Positions 23,738 to 33,004 of a DNA stretch of 64,000 bases are shown piece by piece; position 1 is the stretch's first letter, and the number at the start of each line of letters is the position of its first letter. Position numbers and translations under genes: made by a program. Origin of the DNA: Rivularia sp963920925 (GTDB taxonomy: Bacteria > Cyanobacteriota > Cyanobacteriia > Cyanobacteriales > Nostocaceae); the NCBI RefSeq assembly GCF_963920925.1, contig NZ_CAWUDI010000002.1, positions 62,001-126,000 on the forward strand. Reading direction: 5' to 3'. The notes below the pieces were generated by a model. The model saw nothing but the letters and a program-made list of their open reading frames with translations, was not told where the DNA came from and did no database searches.

Positions 23738-25207
23738 ATGCAATTACAATCGAAAAACCAGCGACGGCGGGGTGCGACTTTGACGGCTCAAGGCTCAAGC
23801 AAACTCAACCACGCAAAAGCTGAAGTAGAAATTGAACGAAACTTTAAGCGATACAGTCTCGAAGACCTCAGCGAGGTAACAGGCTTAACCCCCAATACCC
23901 TCAGTAAGGTTTTTACTCGCTCAGCAGGAGTGGATAAGCGAACCCTAGAGTGTTGCTTCAATGTCTTTAATCTGACCTTATTAAAAGACGATTATCTATA
24001 CCTGGAGACTCATCAGGACAATTTTGCCGAGATTCGCTCAATGTTCCCGAATCAAACCTGCTGTCCTATCGAATCATTCTGTGATTATGGCAGGAATACC
24101 CCCCACCCCCAGAAAATGGATCGATCGCAAAATAATCTGCACCCTGGTTCCTCAAACACACCAGGAGGGCAGATGCCCCTCGATTCAATCTTCTACATTG
24201 ACCGTCCCATGCTCGAATCCCTGTGCTACGAAGCCATCGAGCAACCCGGTGTGTCGATCAACATCCGCGCTCCCAAGCAAATGGGCAAAACTTCCCTCAT
24301 GACGCGCATTCTGGCTTACGCTAGCTTCCTGGGCTATAACACCGTTTCCGTGAGCTTGCAACTTGCCAACGACGATATTTTACAGAACCTAGAACGCTTC
24401 TTACAATGGTTCTGTGCCAGAGTCAGCAAGCAGTTAAATTTGCCAAACGCAACGGCCAATTTTTGGGATAACTCCTTGGGTGCCAAATCAAATGCCACTG
24501 ATTACTTCGAGGATGTTATTTTAGCCAATTCCCTTCGCGCAGCGTCTCCAAGGGAAAATCGCGCCTTAGTCATTGCTATCGATGAAATCAACCAGCTTTT
24601 TGCCTACCCAGACGTTGCTAGTGAATTTTTCTTACTTTTACGAACCTGGTCTGAGCGAGCTAAAGCAACGGTAGCAGACAGCAATCCTTGGCACAAGCTC
24701 CGACTGGTGACGGTTCATTCTACCGAAATCCAGATGCCAGTTTCGATTAATGAATCCCTCTTGAATACAGGGCTAGTGTTCAATTTACCTGAGTTTACCC
24801 CTGCTCAGGTGCAGGAATTGGCAAATCGGTGGGGAGAAGAAATGACGGTGGAACAAATCGAGCAATTGATTACCCTTGTGGGAGGACATCCCTATCGGTT
24901 GCAGTTGGCATTTTATCATCTACACCAACAAACAATAACCCTCGAACAACTCTTAGAAAATTCTTCAATTACTGCTGCCATTTATGCACAACATTTAGAG
25001 CAACAATGGTGGAACCTGCTACGATATCCCGATTTATTGCGATTGTTTACAGAAATCGTTAACCAATCAAGTCCTCTATATTGTGACGCTGTGCAAGCCG
25101 GACAGTTGTGCAAGATGGGGTTGGTGCATCTGCATGGTAAAATGGCAAGCCTGGGGTGCGAGTTATTTCGTCCGTTTTTTGGCGATCGCTTCAAAAGTGC
25201 CTCTTAG
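23738..25207 (+). CDS. HTH plus AAA-like ATPase (AAA_35 family) protein
   Basis: A 489-residue protein. The N-terminus (about 10-90) carries a helix-turn-helix-like domain (LTAQGSSKLNHAKAEVEIE, KRYSLEDLSEVTGLTPNTLSKVF) that is common in cyanobacterial signalling ATPases. A linker leads to an AAA_35-type P-loop domain: FYIDRPMLESLCYEAI, P-loop IRAPKQMGKTSLM (about 177-189) and Walker B ALVIAIDEINQLF. The C-terminal part (EFTPAQVQELANRWG..., winged-helix-like) matches the family. No effector domain is fused. Codons ~265-273 (LRAASPREN) come from a 24-nt small repeat inserted in frame just before Walker B. Relatives often sit in STAND-type signalling or conflict systems. Confidence 0.82.
   Translation: MQLQSKNQRRRGATLTAQGSSKLNHAKAEVEIERNFKRYSLEDLSEVTGLTPNTLSKVFTRSAGVDKRTLECCFNVFNLTLLKDDYLYLETHQDNFAEIRSMFPNQTCCPIESFCDYGRNTPHPQKMDRSQNNLHPGSSNTPGGQMPLDSIFYIDRPMLESLCYEAIEQPGVSINIRAPKQMGKTSLMTRILAYASFLGYNTVSVSLQLANDDILQNLERFLQWFCARVSKQLNLPNATANFWDNSLGAKSNATDYFEDVILANSLRAASPRENRALVIAIDEINQLFAYPDVASEFFLLLRTWSERAKATVADSNPWHKLRLVTVHSTEIQMPVSINESLLNTGLVFNLPEFTPAQVQELANRWGEEMTVEQIEQLITLVGGHPYRLQLAFYHLHQQTITLEQLLENSSITAAIYAQHLEQQWWNLLRYPDLLRLFTEIVNQSSPLYCDAVQAGQLCKMGLVHLHGKMASLGCELFRPFFGDRFKSAS
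24531..24554 (+). repeat. 24-nt small dispersed repeat (SDR type A) inside the ATPase gene
   Basis: CCCTTCGCGCAGCGTCTCCA plus AGGG, 24 nt with CCCTT/AAGGG ends, shares the 15-nt core TTCGCGCAGCGTCTC with the insertion in the IS5 transposase. Its length is a multiple of three, so it adds eight residues without frameshift. Confidence 0.85.
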
Positions 25208-25343
25208 AGAAGCGTGTACGTAGGACATAGGGCTTATCGCTTTTTAGTCTCCCAAAGAGATAGCCGTGGGTGAACGGCTTATCGCCTTTTGGATTACTTT
25301 AAATCTGGAACTTGATTGTTGAAACTACTTTCGCAAAAAACAT
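25208..25343. repeat. Short repeat remnant downstream of the ATPase gene
   Basis: Contains two copies of a GGCTTATCGC motif (about 25227 and 25279) around TAGCCGTGGGTGAACGG. It looks like decayed small-repeat DNA; no gene. Confidence 0.45.
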
Positions 25344-26318
25344 TCAATCAAGCCCCAAATCTTCATCCAAACCCAGCATAATATTCAAATTCTGCACCGC
25401 CGCACCGGAAGCACCTTTTCCTAAATTATCCAATCGCGCTACTAATAAAGCTTCTTTTGTCTCGTCGTTCGCAAACACAAATACTTGCACCAAGTTGGTA
25501 TTATTCGCTGCTTGTGCATCTAAAAACTTACCCTTGCGTAAAGAACCTTCATCATTTATGGGCGCAACGGAAACGTATTTTTCGTTTTGATAATATCCTT
25601 CGAGTGTTTTATGAATCAATTCACCACTAAGTTTATTTTTTAATTTATTTTGCAGCGAATGCAAAGCTAGAGGAATTTGTACTAACATCCCTTTTTCAAA
25701 GTTTCCTACAGCAGGAACAAACAACGGTGGAGATTGCAAACCGGAATGCTGGTGCATTTCTTTAACGTGTTTGTGTGCGAAGGTTAAACCGTAAATACCG
25801 TAAGCATAATTGTTTGCTTGCTCTTCAGAAGCGCTTTGATATTCCTCCATCAACTTTCTTCCTCCCCCCGAATACCCGGAAATGGCGTTGATAGTCGCGG
25901 GAAAATCTTTGGGAATAATACCTGCTGCAACTAAAGGACGTATACAGGCTAAAAATCCCGTAGGATAGCATCCAGGGTTACTGACTCTTTTAGCGTTTTT
26001 AATTTCTTCTCGGCGTTTTTCTTCTAATTCGGGAAAGCCATACACCCAGCCATCTGCAACGCGATGAGCGGAACTTGCATCCAAGATTTTTACATCTGGG
26101 TTGGTGACAAAACTTACGGCTTCACGGGCGGCATCGTCGGGTAAACAAAGAATGGCAACGTCAGCAGAGTTGATCAAGTGCGATCGCGCTTGAGCATCTT
26201 TACGTTTTTCTGGGGGTATGCTGACAATTTCGATATCATCGCGCTGGTTTAAACGCGAATGAATTTGCAATCCTGTAGTACCTTCTGCGCCATCAATAAA
26301 AACTGTTTTGTTACCCAT
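25344..26318 (-). CDS. argC: N-acetyl-gamma-glutamyl-phosphate reductase (type 2)
   Basis: ArgC reduces N-acetylglutamyl phosphate to the semialdehyde in arginine biosynthesis. The catalytic cysteine is C117 in RVSNPGCYPTGFLA; other motifs are the NADP-binding FIDGAEGTTGLQIHSRL, DASSAHRVADGWVYGFPE and AISGYSGGGRKLMEEY. At 324 residues it belongs to the shorter type 2 subfamily. Many cyanobacteria also carry a longer type 1 ArgC, so this may be one of two paralogues. The gene is monocistronic. Confidence 0.95.
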   Translation of the reverse strand: MGNKTVFIDGAEGTTGLQIHSRLNQRDDIEIVSIPPEKRKDAQARSHLINSADVAILCLPDDAAREAVSFVTNPDVKILDASSAHRVADGWVYGFPELEEKRREEIKNAKRVSNPGCYPTGFLACIRPLVAAGIIPKDFPATINAISGYSGGGRKLMEEYQSASEEQANNYAYGIYGLTFAHKHVKEMHQHSGLQSPPLFVPAVGNFEKGMLVQIPLALHSLQNKLKNKLSGELIHKTLEGYYQNEKYVSVAPINDEGSLRKGKFLDAQAANNTNLVQVFVFANDETKEALLVARLDNLGKGASGAAVQNLNIMLGLDEDLGLD

Positions 26319-26614
26319 AATTCCATACCTTTCCTGAAAAACTCGGAGATGCCTTTATATTTTCTCACCAAAGTTGTGCAATTTCCACTATTAGTTATTC
26401 GTACAATTGGTTAGGCTCGCCATCTGTTAACTGTATTTATGATTTCATCTGTTTTATTTATTTCAGATATAAACTTGCTAAAATACAGATTTATTATTAA
26501 TTGATATAGCTAACGTACCAAAGCTTTATATTTTAATTAGACGACCAAAAAGTGAGATATAATTTTTAAAATAATGAATAATTTATTACCGATTCTTTTC
26601 CACGTTCATTAAAA

Positions 26615-27271
26615 ATGAAATTCGCGAATCGCAAGCTGTTTCTGATTATTGGTTTAGTTGTACTTGTAGTTTTTGGCTTCGGTGGCTATCAACTTGGGCG
26701 CTTTTTCCTACGCGAACCCACAGCCAATACTGTGGCAAATAAAAAGCTTCAAAAGGACAGCAAAGTAAAAACAAGTTTGGGTAACTTCTCCGAACTTGAG
26801 GGTACACCTTATTTGATGGCACCTGTTAATTCTCAACTAAATTATCGTCAAGATTATTCTGAAAATAAACAATTCACTATCCGTAACTATTTATTTGTCA
26901 ATGTTAATGATAAATCAACACAGCAATTAGTACCTAAAAATGACTTTTTGTTTGTCAATGCCCAAAAAGTAGTTTTAGAAAGGCGTGACGATAAAATTGT
27001 CAGGGGGATATGGTATGAAGTGGTTAAAGCTGATAGCAATAACGATAAACGTTTAGATAATAATGATAAGATAACTATTGCTGTTTCTGATGTTTCCGGA
27101 AGCGATTATACGGAAGTTATTGATGAAGTCGATAGATTCTTAGGTTCCCATCAAAAAAATTCAACGACTTTATTAGTATTTTACGAACTCGATGGTAGAG
27201 AATATATCGGTGAGATTGATATGCTCAAGCGTGTATTAGTTGAAAAGGTTGTGTTGCCTGCGATTAGGTGA
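26615..27271 (+). CDS. Membrane-anchored hypothetical protein
   Basis: A 218-residue protein with one N-terminal transmembrane helix (LFLIIGLVVLVVFGFGGYQLG) and a soluble domain outside or facing the periplasm. The soluble part includes RNYLFVNVNDKSTQQLVPKNDFLF and an Asp/Asn-rich KADSNNDKRLDNNDKITIAVSD, which is reminiscent of a beta-strand domain with a polar calcium-like loop. I do not recognise a named family. It is flanked by its own spacer sequences and shows no operon partner. Confidence 0.7.
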   Translation: MKFANRKLFLIIGLVVLVVFGFGGYQLGRFFLREPTANTVANKKLQKDSKVKTSLGNFSELEGTPYLMAPVNSQLNYRQDYSENKQFTIRNYLFVNVNDKSTQQLVPKNDFLFVNAQKVVLERRDDKIVRGIWYEVVKADSNNDKRLDNNDKITIAVSDVSGSDYTEVIDEVDRFLGSHQKNSTTLLVFYELDGREYIGEIDMLKRVLVEKVVLPAIR

Positions 27272-27638
27272 TGGGGAATGGGGAATAGGGAATAGGGAAT
27301 GACGAATAGGGAATGGGAAATAATATTTTTAATTTCAGTTCTATTTATCCTATATCTTGCGGCATTCTTAACAAGCCACACAAACCGCCTTGGAATAAAT
27401 TCCCAGGCTCATATACAAAGTACGTTGAAACGCACTAAAATCCTTAGCTAGTCCTATTTATAGGACTTTAGCTATAAGACTCTTAATTACATTCCCTGGC
27501 GGTGTTGAGAACGGTGCAAAATGTAAGATAAATACAATCTCCTGTAATTAATGGGACAAAGCATCATTTTTGAGGGGTAATCGTAGTTTGTAGTAGCGCC
27601 GTCTAACCTACTACAAACTTAATTTTTTCTATTCCCTA
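27272..27638. other. Spacer with repeats and a hairpin between convergent genes
   Basis: GGGAATAGGGAATGAC units (27272-27325) are followed by unique DNA. AGCTAGTCCTA and TAGGACTTTAGCT (about 27446-27474) form an imperfect hairpin that may terminate transcription. GTAGTTTGTAGTAG and CTACTACAAACTT (about 27585-27620) form an inverted pair of the same class as other GTAGTA repeats in the window. Confidence 0.55.
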
Positions 27639-29552
27639 TTAAGAGTTTCCCGTTCCCTCAACCGAATGTATTTCATTATTGGGATGAAAGTAATCGTAAA
27701 TTATGAGGGCCAGACGCGAACCAATTCCGGAGACTTCGGCTATTTGCGCGGGTGTTGCTAACCGAATGTAATCTATGGAACGAAAATGCGCTAACAGTTG
27801 TTGTTGCCGATTGTGTCCCAAACCTGGTATTTCATCCAAGCGCGATCGCCTTAATTTTGCGGTTCGTTGTTGGCGGTGGAAGGTGACTGCGAAACGGTGG
27901 GCTTCATCGCGCAAACGTCGCAGTAATTGGACTCCTGGTTGTTCGGCTTCTGTTTTTAACGGTATGGATTCTCCGGGTACGAATATTTCTTCTCGTCTTT
28001 TCGCTAGACTGACAACTCGCACGTCTTCTAATAAGTTCATTTCTTGCAAAACTGCAACAACAGAAGATAATTGTCCTTTTCCACCGTCTATCATTACTAA
28101 GTCGGGAAAATCGGGATTACCTACTCTTTGCAGTTGTGGATCTTCTATATATTTACGAAAGCGTCTGCCGATAACTTCAGCTAAGGAAGCAAAGTCATCT
28201 GAGTGCCCGATTTGAATCTCAGGATTTCTAATTTTATAGTGCCGATAATGTTGTTTTGCCGGTAAACCATCAATAAACACTACTTGGGAAGCTACCGCAT
28301 TTGAACCTTGAATGTGAGAAATATCGTAACCTTCGATGCGATGGGGTAATTCGGGTAAATCTACTATCGCGGCTAAATCTTGCAATGCTTGTTGGTTGCG
28401 ATCGCCTAGTTTTTGCATTCTTTGCAATTCATAGCTGGCGTTTCGCTCTACCATTTCAATTAATTCTGCTTTAAGTTGACGCTGGGGATTAATAATAGTG
28501 ACTTTTTTCCCTTTACGCTGGCTCAACGCTTCCGCCAAAATTTCTGCATCCGGTAAATCGTGCTGAACTATAATTTCTGTAGGAATTTCTACTGAGTCGG
28601 CACTTTGATAATGTTCTTCTAATACCCGTTGCAAAATATCTCCAAATCCAGCTTGTGCATCGGCTATAAACGCCAGTCTTCCAACTAATTGTCCCGCGCG
28701 AATCTGAAATAATTGAATGCAAGCGTGTTTTTCGTCTGCGGCTAAAGCTATGGCATCGCGAGAAATGGTGTCATCTGGTAAAGATACTTTTTGGTCGGCA
28801 TTTAACGACTTTAACCCGGCGATTTGATCTCTTCTACGCGCTGCTGTTTCAAAGTTTAATTCTTCGGATGCTTGATGCATCTGTTGGGTAAGTGTATCAA
28901 TTAATTCAGAAGTCCGACCTTGAAAGACCATCGCCACCTTTTGCACGATTTTACGATATTCTTCCGGCGTAACTAATTGCTGACAAACACCCGGACATCT
29001 TCCCAAATCGTAGTTTAAACAAGGTCTGTCTTTAAATAAAGGTTGCGGCCGCTGTCGTAGGGGAAATATTCGCTTACACAGATGTAATACTCCCCGTAAC
29101 AACCGAGAATCAGTATAGGGGCCGTAATATTTGTCTTTTTCTTTACCAAGTCTGCGTTTGCGGGTCATGAAAATTCTGGGATATATTTCAGACCAAGTTA
29201 TACATACATAAGGATACTTTTTATCATCTTTGAGCAGCACGTTGAAATATGGCTGATGCTGCTTAATCAAGTTCGCTTCTAAAGCTAGCGCTTCGGTTTC
29301 GGTATCGGTGACAATAAATTCGATATCCGTCACCAGTCTTACCATCATTGCAATGCGATCGCTAAGTTTTTGCGACTCTCGGAAATAAGAACGAACTCGC
29401 GATCGCAATTTTCGCGATTTACCTATATATACGATGCGATCGGTTGCATCGCGCATCAAATAAACCCCCGGCTCTGGGGGAATCTCTTTTAAACGATTTT
29501 CTAGACGTTCTGGATTTTTGAGCAGCGGTAAAGCTTCAGCAGATTTGGTCAC
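27639..29552 (-). CDS. uvrC: Excinuclease ABC subunit C
   Basis: UvrC makes the dual incisions in nucleotide excision repair. Domains in order: GIY-YIG nuclease (about 25-105, PGVYLMRDATDRIVYIGKS), a Cys-rich region (PCLNYDLGRCPGVC), the UVR domain that binds UvrB (about 205-250), the RNase H-like 5' incision domain (IEGYDISHIQGSNAVAS and VMIDGGKGQLSS), and a C-terminal tandem helix-hairpin-helix (about 575-625). The 637-residue length is normal and all domains are intact. No linked repair gene. Confidence 0.97.
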   Translation of the reverse strand: MTKSAEALPLLKNPERLENRLKEIPPEPGVYLMRDATDRIVYIGKSRKLRSRVRSYFRESQKLSDRIAMMVRLVTDIEFIVTDTETEALALEANLIKQHQPYFNVLLKDDKKYPYVCITWSEIYPRIFMTRKRRLGKEKDKYYGPYTDSRLLRGVLHLCKRIFPLRQRPQPLFKDRPCLNYDLGRCPGVCQQLVTPEEYRKIVQKVAMVFQGRTSELIDTLTQQMHQASEELNFETAARRRDQIAGLKSLNADQKVSLPDDTISRDAIALAADEKHACIQLFQIRAGQLVGRLAFIADAQAGFGDILQRVLEEHYQSADSVEIPTEIIVQHDLPDAEILAEALSQRKGKKVTIINPQRQLKAELIEMVERNASYELQRMQKLGDRNQQALQDLAAIVDLPELPHRIEGYDISHIQGSNAVASQVVFIDGLPAKQHYRHYKIRNPEIQIGHSDDFASLAEVIGRRFRKYIEDPQLQRVGNPDFPDLVMIDGGKGQLSSVVAVLQEMNLLEDVRVVSLAKRREEIFVPGESIPLKTEAEQPGVQLLRRLRDEAHRFAVTFHRQQRTAKLRRSRLDEIPGLGHNRQQQLLAHFRSIDYIRLATPAQIAEVSGIGSRLALIIYDYFHPNNEIHSVEGTGNS

Positions 29553-30059
29553 AATTAAAGCCTGAAAATGTTGGAAATCTACCCACCTTTACTATTTTAA
29601 GTAAAATCACCGTTGTTGTACGCTGATTTGATTTTTAATCGAGCAACCCTTTTATACTTTCTCCTCAATTAACTATAAAATCTTAAAAAACTAATCAGGA
29701 TTCTTTTAAAGCTGGGATTAACGTCCGCTCTTTACATTTTAATTAAAACGTGCTTGATACCTATTTTGACCCATTTTTTCGTATTTTTCGTAAACTCTCT
29801 ACAGTCGAGTCTTCTATCATCATAAATTCGTTATATTTGCTCAACTTAAATAAGCAAGATGACCTATTATTTGCGAAACCCTTGAATTTTAAGCAAATCA
29901 ACGGATTTATAGATATGAATCAAATGATTATGATTGGTATAAATCCTGTCTTACGCACTTATAAGGAATTGATGTATAGTTTGATATGTTTTCCTTTTTG
30001 GTACTCACTCCCAATTAATTTAGAGAAAATTTAGAGAAAATATTTAAGGAGATAAAAAT
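29553..30059. other. AT-rich intergenic region
   Basis: About 500 bp between uvrC and a small gene. A 94-codon GTG-started frame at 29750 has no recognisable features and is not called. The last 20 bp contain a clear Shine-Dalgarno for the following small gene. Confidence 0.5.
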
Positions 30060-30239
30060 ATGAATTCGCAAGATTTTGAATCTCAGTATCGTGAAACGAT
30101 GAATGAAACGCTCAACGAACTGCAATCGGCTATTTTGCTGTTAGCGCAAGCTCAGCGAAAAATCTCAATAATTGGTTCTTCCGTACAAAATTTGAGTCAA
30201 AGTGTAGAAGAATATCTAATTAATCAAAAATCTGAATAA
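30060..30239 (+). CDS. 59-residue helical protein
   Basis: ATG at 30060-30062 with AAGGAGAT about 8 nt upstream, stop TAA at 30237-30239. The sequence MNSQDFESQYRETMNETLNE, then LQSAILLLAQAQRKISIIGSSVQNLSQSVEEYLINQ looks like one long amphipathic helix or a helical hairpin. The strong ribosome-binding site and protein-like composition argue that it is real. I do not recognise a family. It is convergent with the response-regulator gene, only 13 bp away. Confidence 0.65.
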   Translation: MNSQDFESQYRETMNETLNELQSAILLLAQAQRKISIIGSSVQNLSQSVEEYLINQKSE

Positions 30240-30252
30240 AATCCGAATAAAA

Positions 30253-30714
30253 TTATCGGTGAAAATCAGTTTTATTTTTGAATACTTCTTTTTGATTACA
30301 GGATAACTCTTTTTCAATAGCTTGGGTAAGCTCGGTAAGAATTACAGGTTTAACAAAATAGCGACGAGCGCCTAAATCCATCGCTCGCTCGCAATCCGAT
30401 TTAAAAGCTAACCCCGAAACTATAATTATCGGAATTTTTGCAGTGCGAGAGTTGTGCTGCATTTTTTCTAGCAACAAGAAACCGTCAATATCCGGCAATT
30501 TTAAATCTAGTACAACTAAATTTGGTCGAAAAGTTTCTACTGTAGAGAAAAACTTTGAACCATTAGGTAAAGCTTTAACTTGATATCCACAAAAATTGAA
30601 ACAATCGCTCAGTAACATTCGATTGGCATCATTATCTTCAACTAGTAAAACTTTCTTACTATAATGTGGCTTAAATTGCTGCTTTACATTTATTAGTTGC
30701 GCTGTCATTTTCAC
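30253..30714 (-). CDS. Single-domain response regulator
   Basis: A 153-residue protein consisting of one receiver domain: acidic pair in LLVEDNDANRMLL, phosphoacceptor Asp in NLVVLDLKLPDIDG, conserved Ser in IIIVSG and Lys in RYFVKPV. There is no output domain, so it acts through protein contacts, for instance in phosphorelay or motility signalling. No kinase gene is next to it. Confidence 0.92.
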   Translation of the reverse strand: MKMTAQLINVKQQFKPHYSKKVLLVEDNDANRMLLSDCFNFCGYQVKALPNGSKFFSTVETFRPNLVVLDLKLPDIDGFLLLEKMQHNSRTAKIPIIIVSGLAFKSDCERAMDLGARRYFVKPVILTELTQAIEKELSCNQKEVFKNKTDFHR

Positions 30715-30938
30715 CTATCACTTTCGCTCACGAGTCAATGATTCGTAAAAGAATGTAACAATATCCAATCTCTGAGATTTATTTCAATCCATATAGATAA
30801 TATTGCATTCGCGATCCAGTTTAAAGGCGGCAATAGAAAATAGATGCACCTTTAATTAAATACTTCGGAGAGAATTTTTTAAATCAAGTTAAATAATAAA
30901 ATTAATTCAAATATTATTCTACGGGATTGTGCCGATGA

Positions 30939-31484
30939 TTATTCAATTAATCTCGGGCTATTTTTGGCTGTTTGACGCTTTGCAGCAAGAAAGAAAAATG
31001 TAATTAATCCAATCAGTGCAGAAGGTTCTGGAACCTTTTTTCTTTCGGAAGCTGCGGATAAATAGACAGAAGTATGTAGCTGCTCGCTTTCCGATGGAGT
31101 AAATTGATTCTTGTATATTATGGCTTTACGCCCATCTGCTAAATGTTTGATTTCAACGTTTTTAGTAGCTTTAACTGATTGTGTAATCTGTCTGGCTTTT
31201 TTTTTAGATGGCTTTTTTGATGAATATGTTTTATCGTTTTCGTTAAATTCGCCGTCTAAATCAAATTCGGGAAAGGATATACAAGGATCTGCTTCTTGAC
31301 AATTTTGTTTCTCTACTAAAAAAATATCTTTACTATTGACTGATGCTTGCTTATTGGGACTTTTTGCCAAGTCATCATTACTATTAAGATTTTTAAGCGA
31401 GCCTGCTTGTGCCGGGGCTGTAGCGCTTGCACTAATTATCGTACCAAGCAATACGTAATTACGAATGTTTATAGTTATTGTCAT
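30939..31484 (-). CDS. PEP-CTERM-type secreted protein
   Basis: A 181-residue protein with a signal peptide (MTITINIRNYVLLGTIISAS... ending APAQA) and a C-terminal sorting signal: KKVPEPSALIGLITFFFLAAKRQ, that is VPEPS, a hydrophobic helix and a basic end. Proteins of this type are exported and processed by exosortase in exopolysaccharide-producing bacteria. The middle region is Lys/Asp-rich without recognisable domain. The exosortase itself is not in this window. Confidence 0.85.
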   Translation of the reverse strand: MTITINIRNYVLLGTIISASATAPAQAGSLKNLNSNDDLAKSPNKQASVNSKDIFLVEKQNCQEADPCISFPEFDLDGEFNENDKTYSSKKPSKKKARQITQSVKATKNVEIKHLADGRKAIIYKNQFTPSESEQLHTSVYLSAASERKKVPEPSALIGLITFFFLAAKRQTAKNSPRLIE

Positions 31485-31713
31485 GGACGCAATCGTTCCT
31501 TAAAACTAAAAAAACAAGTAATTGATACTCCCTTTCTTTTGAGTGCAATTACATTACTCTTAAAGGAGATTAAATTTTATATAGGTAAATATATTGCTTT
31601 AATCTACTAAAAAAATGATGCACGAAATCTGTAAGAGTTTGTTAAGTTTAACCGAGTAATACTGTAATTGCCGATACTATTTGATTAAATTTGCATCAAT
31701 CTTAAATAAAGAT
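31485..31713. other. Intergenic region
   Basis: Upstream region of the PEP-CTERM gene and downstream region of the aminotransferase gene. AT-rich, with no repeat or gene that I can support. Confidence 0.4.
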
Positions 31714-32916
31714 TTAATGAACTAACTGCAAAAACTGGGATATTTTACCTACAGCAGGTTCTAACACTGACGGTTCCCTAACTAATGCGAAGCGCACGTA
31801 ACCTTCTCCCGATTTACCAAAGCCAGCACCAGGGGAAGCCGCAACACCCGTATTTTCAACTAAATCCTTACAAAATTGAATAGAATTATTACTCCAAGGT
31901 TCTGGTAGTTTTGCCCAAACATACATTGTGGCTTTTGGCGTGGGAACCTCCCAACCGATACGGTGTAAAGCATTAACAAAAGCATCGCGGCGTTTTTGGA
32001 AGCTATCTACATTGATCTTTATTCCCGATTGCGGCCCACTTAAAGCGGCGATCGCACCATTTAAGATTCCTCGATACTGATTAAAGTCAACTGCTGCTTT
32101 TACCCGACGTAAGGCTGCAATTAGCTCGCGATTACCAATAGCAAAGCCAATGCGAAAACCGCCCATGTTGTAAGATTTGGACAAAGTGAAAAATTCAATC
32201 GAGATACTTTTTGTCTTGTCGGCTTGGAAAATTGAAGGAGCCACAGAGATCGGATTGCTTGCTTGTGCTGGGTTTTCTGCAAACACTAAATCCACATAGG
32301 GAAAATCGTGAACCAGAACAATATCGTGCTGCTGACAAAAAGAAACAGCTTTTTTAAAGAAAGATAATGGTGCGATCGCAGCAGTGGGATTGTGTGGATA
32401 GCTCAATACCATCATTCGCGACTGCGCTAAGACATGGGCGGGGATTTGCTCGAATACAGGTAAAAAATTGTTCTCTTCCCGTAAAGGCATCGGATAAATT
32501 TGACCATTCGCTAAGTAAACTCCCCCAGCATGAGAAGGATAGCCAGGATCGAGTAATAAAGCAAAATCCCCTGGATTTAGAATCGCCAAAGGTAAATGTG
32601 CCGTCCCTTCTTGAGAACCAATTAGGGGTAGCACTTCAGTTTCTGGATCTACCGAAATACCAAATCGAAGCGAATACCATTGAGATGCTGCATAGCGAAA
32701 CTCTTGAGTTCCATTAAACAACAGATAACCGTGAGTACTCTTATCGTGTAAAGACTCAGCTATAGCTTCAATGACATGACTTTCTGCTGGTAAATCCGAA
32801 GATCCCAAAGACAAATCAATTATCTCACGACCATTAGCCAAAGCCTTAGCCTTCGCAATGTCCATATCTGCAAACACATTGGATTGCAGGGGTTCTAAAC
32901 GCTTGGCAAATTGCAT
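31714..32916 (-). CDS. Class I/II PLP-dependent aminotransferase (LL-DAP aminotransferase-like)
   Basis: A 400-residue fold-type I aminotransferase. The PLP lysine is in FFTLSKSYNMGGFRIGFAIG; the Asn and Asp/Tyr cofactor contacts are in LSYPHNPTAA and HDFPYVDLVF. The sequence groups with the LL-diaminopimelate/aspartate aminotransferase branch but not with the canonical dapL, which starts differently. It therefore may act on an amino acid other than LL-DAP. It lies upstream of trxA in the same direction with an 88-bp repeat spacer (32917-33004 is on the far side), so it is probably transcribed separately. Confidence 0.88.
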   Translation of the reverse strand: MQFAKRLEPLQSNVFADMDIAKAKALANGREIIDLSLGSSDLPAESHVIEAIAESLHDKSTHGYLLFNGTQEFRYAASQWYSLRFGISVDPETEVLPLIGSQEGTAHLPLAILNPGDFALLLDPGYPSHAGGVYLANGQIYPMPLREENNFLPVFEQIPAHVLAQSRMMVLSYPHNPTAAIAPLSFFKKAVSFCQQHDIVLVHDFPYVDLVFAENPAQASNPISVAPSIFQADKTKSISIEFFTLSKSYNMGGFRIGFAIGNRELIAALRRVKAAVDFNQYRGILNGAIAALSGPQSGIKINVDSFQKRRDAFVNALHRIGWEVPTPKATMYVWAKLPEPWSNNSIQFCKDLVENTGVAASPGAGFGKSGEGYVRFALVREPSVLEPAVGKISQFLQLVH

Positions 32917-33004
32917 CTTTAATATTAGTTGTTAGTGGTTAGTTGTTAGTTGCTAGTTCTTTAAATTATCATTTTTACTACCACTAATCACTAACCACTA
33001 TCCA
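32917..33004. repeat. TTAGTTG/AACCACT tandem repeats
   Basis: TTAGTTGTTAGTGG units and their inverted counterpart CACTAACCACTA fill the spacer. The two halves could pair as a long imperfect hairpin. Confidence 0.75.

Noticed and set aside
29750..30034. 94-codon GTG-started frame
   Set aside because: Composition is poor for a protein, no ribosome-binding site, and it precedes a better supported small gene.
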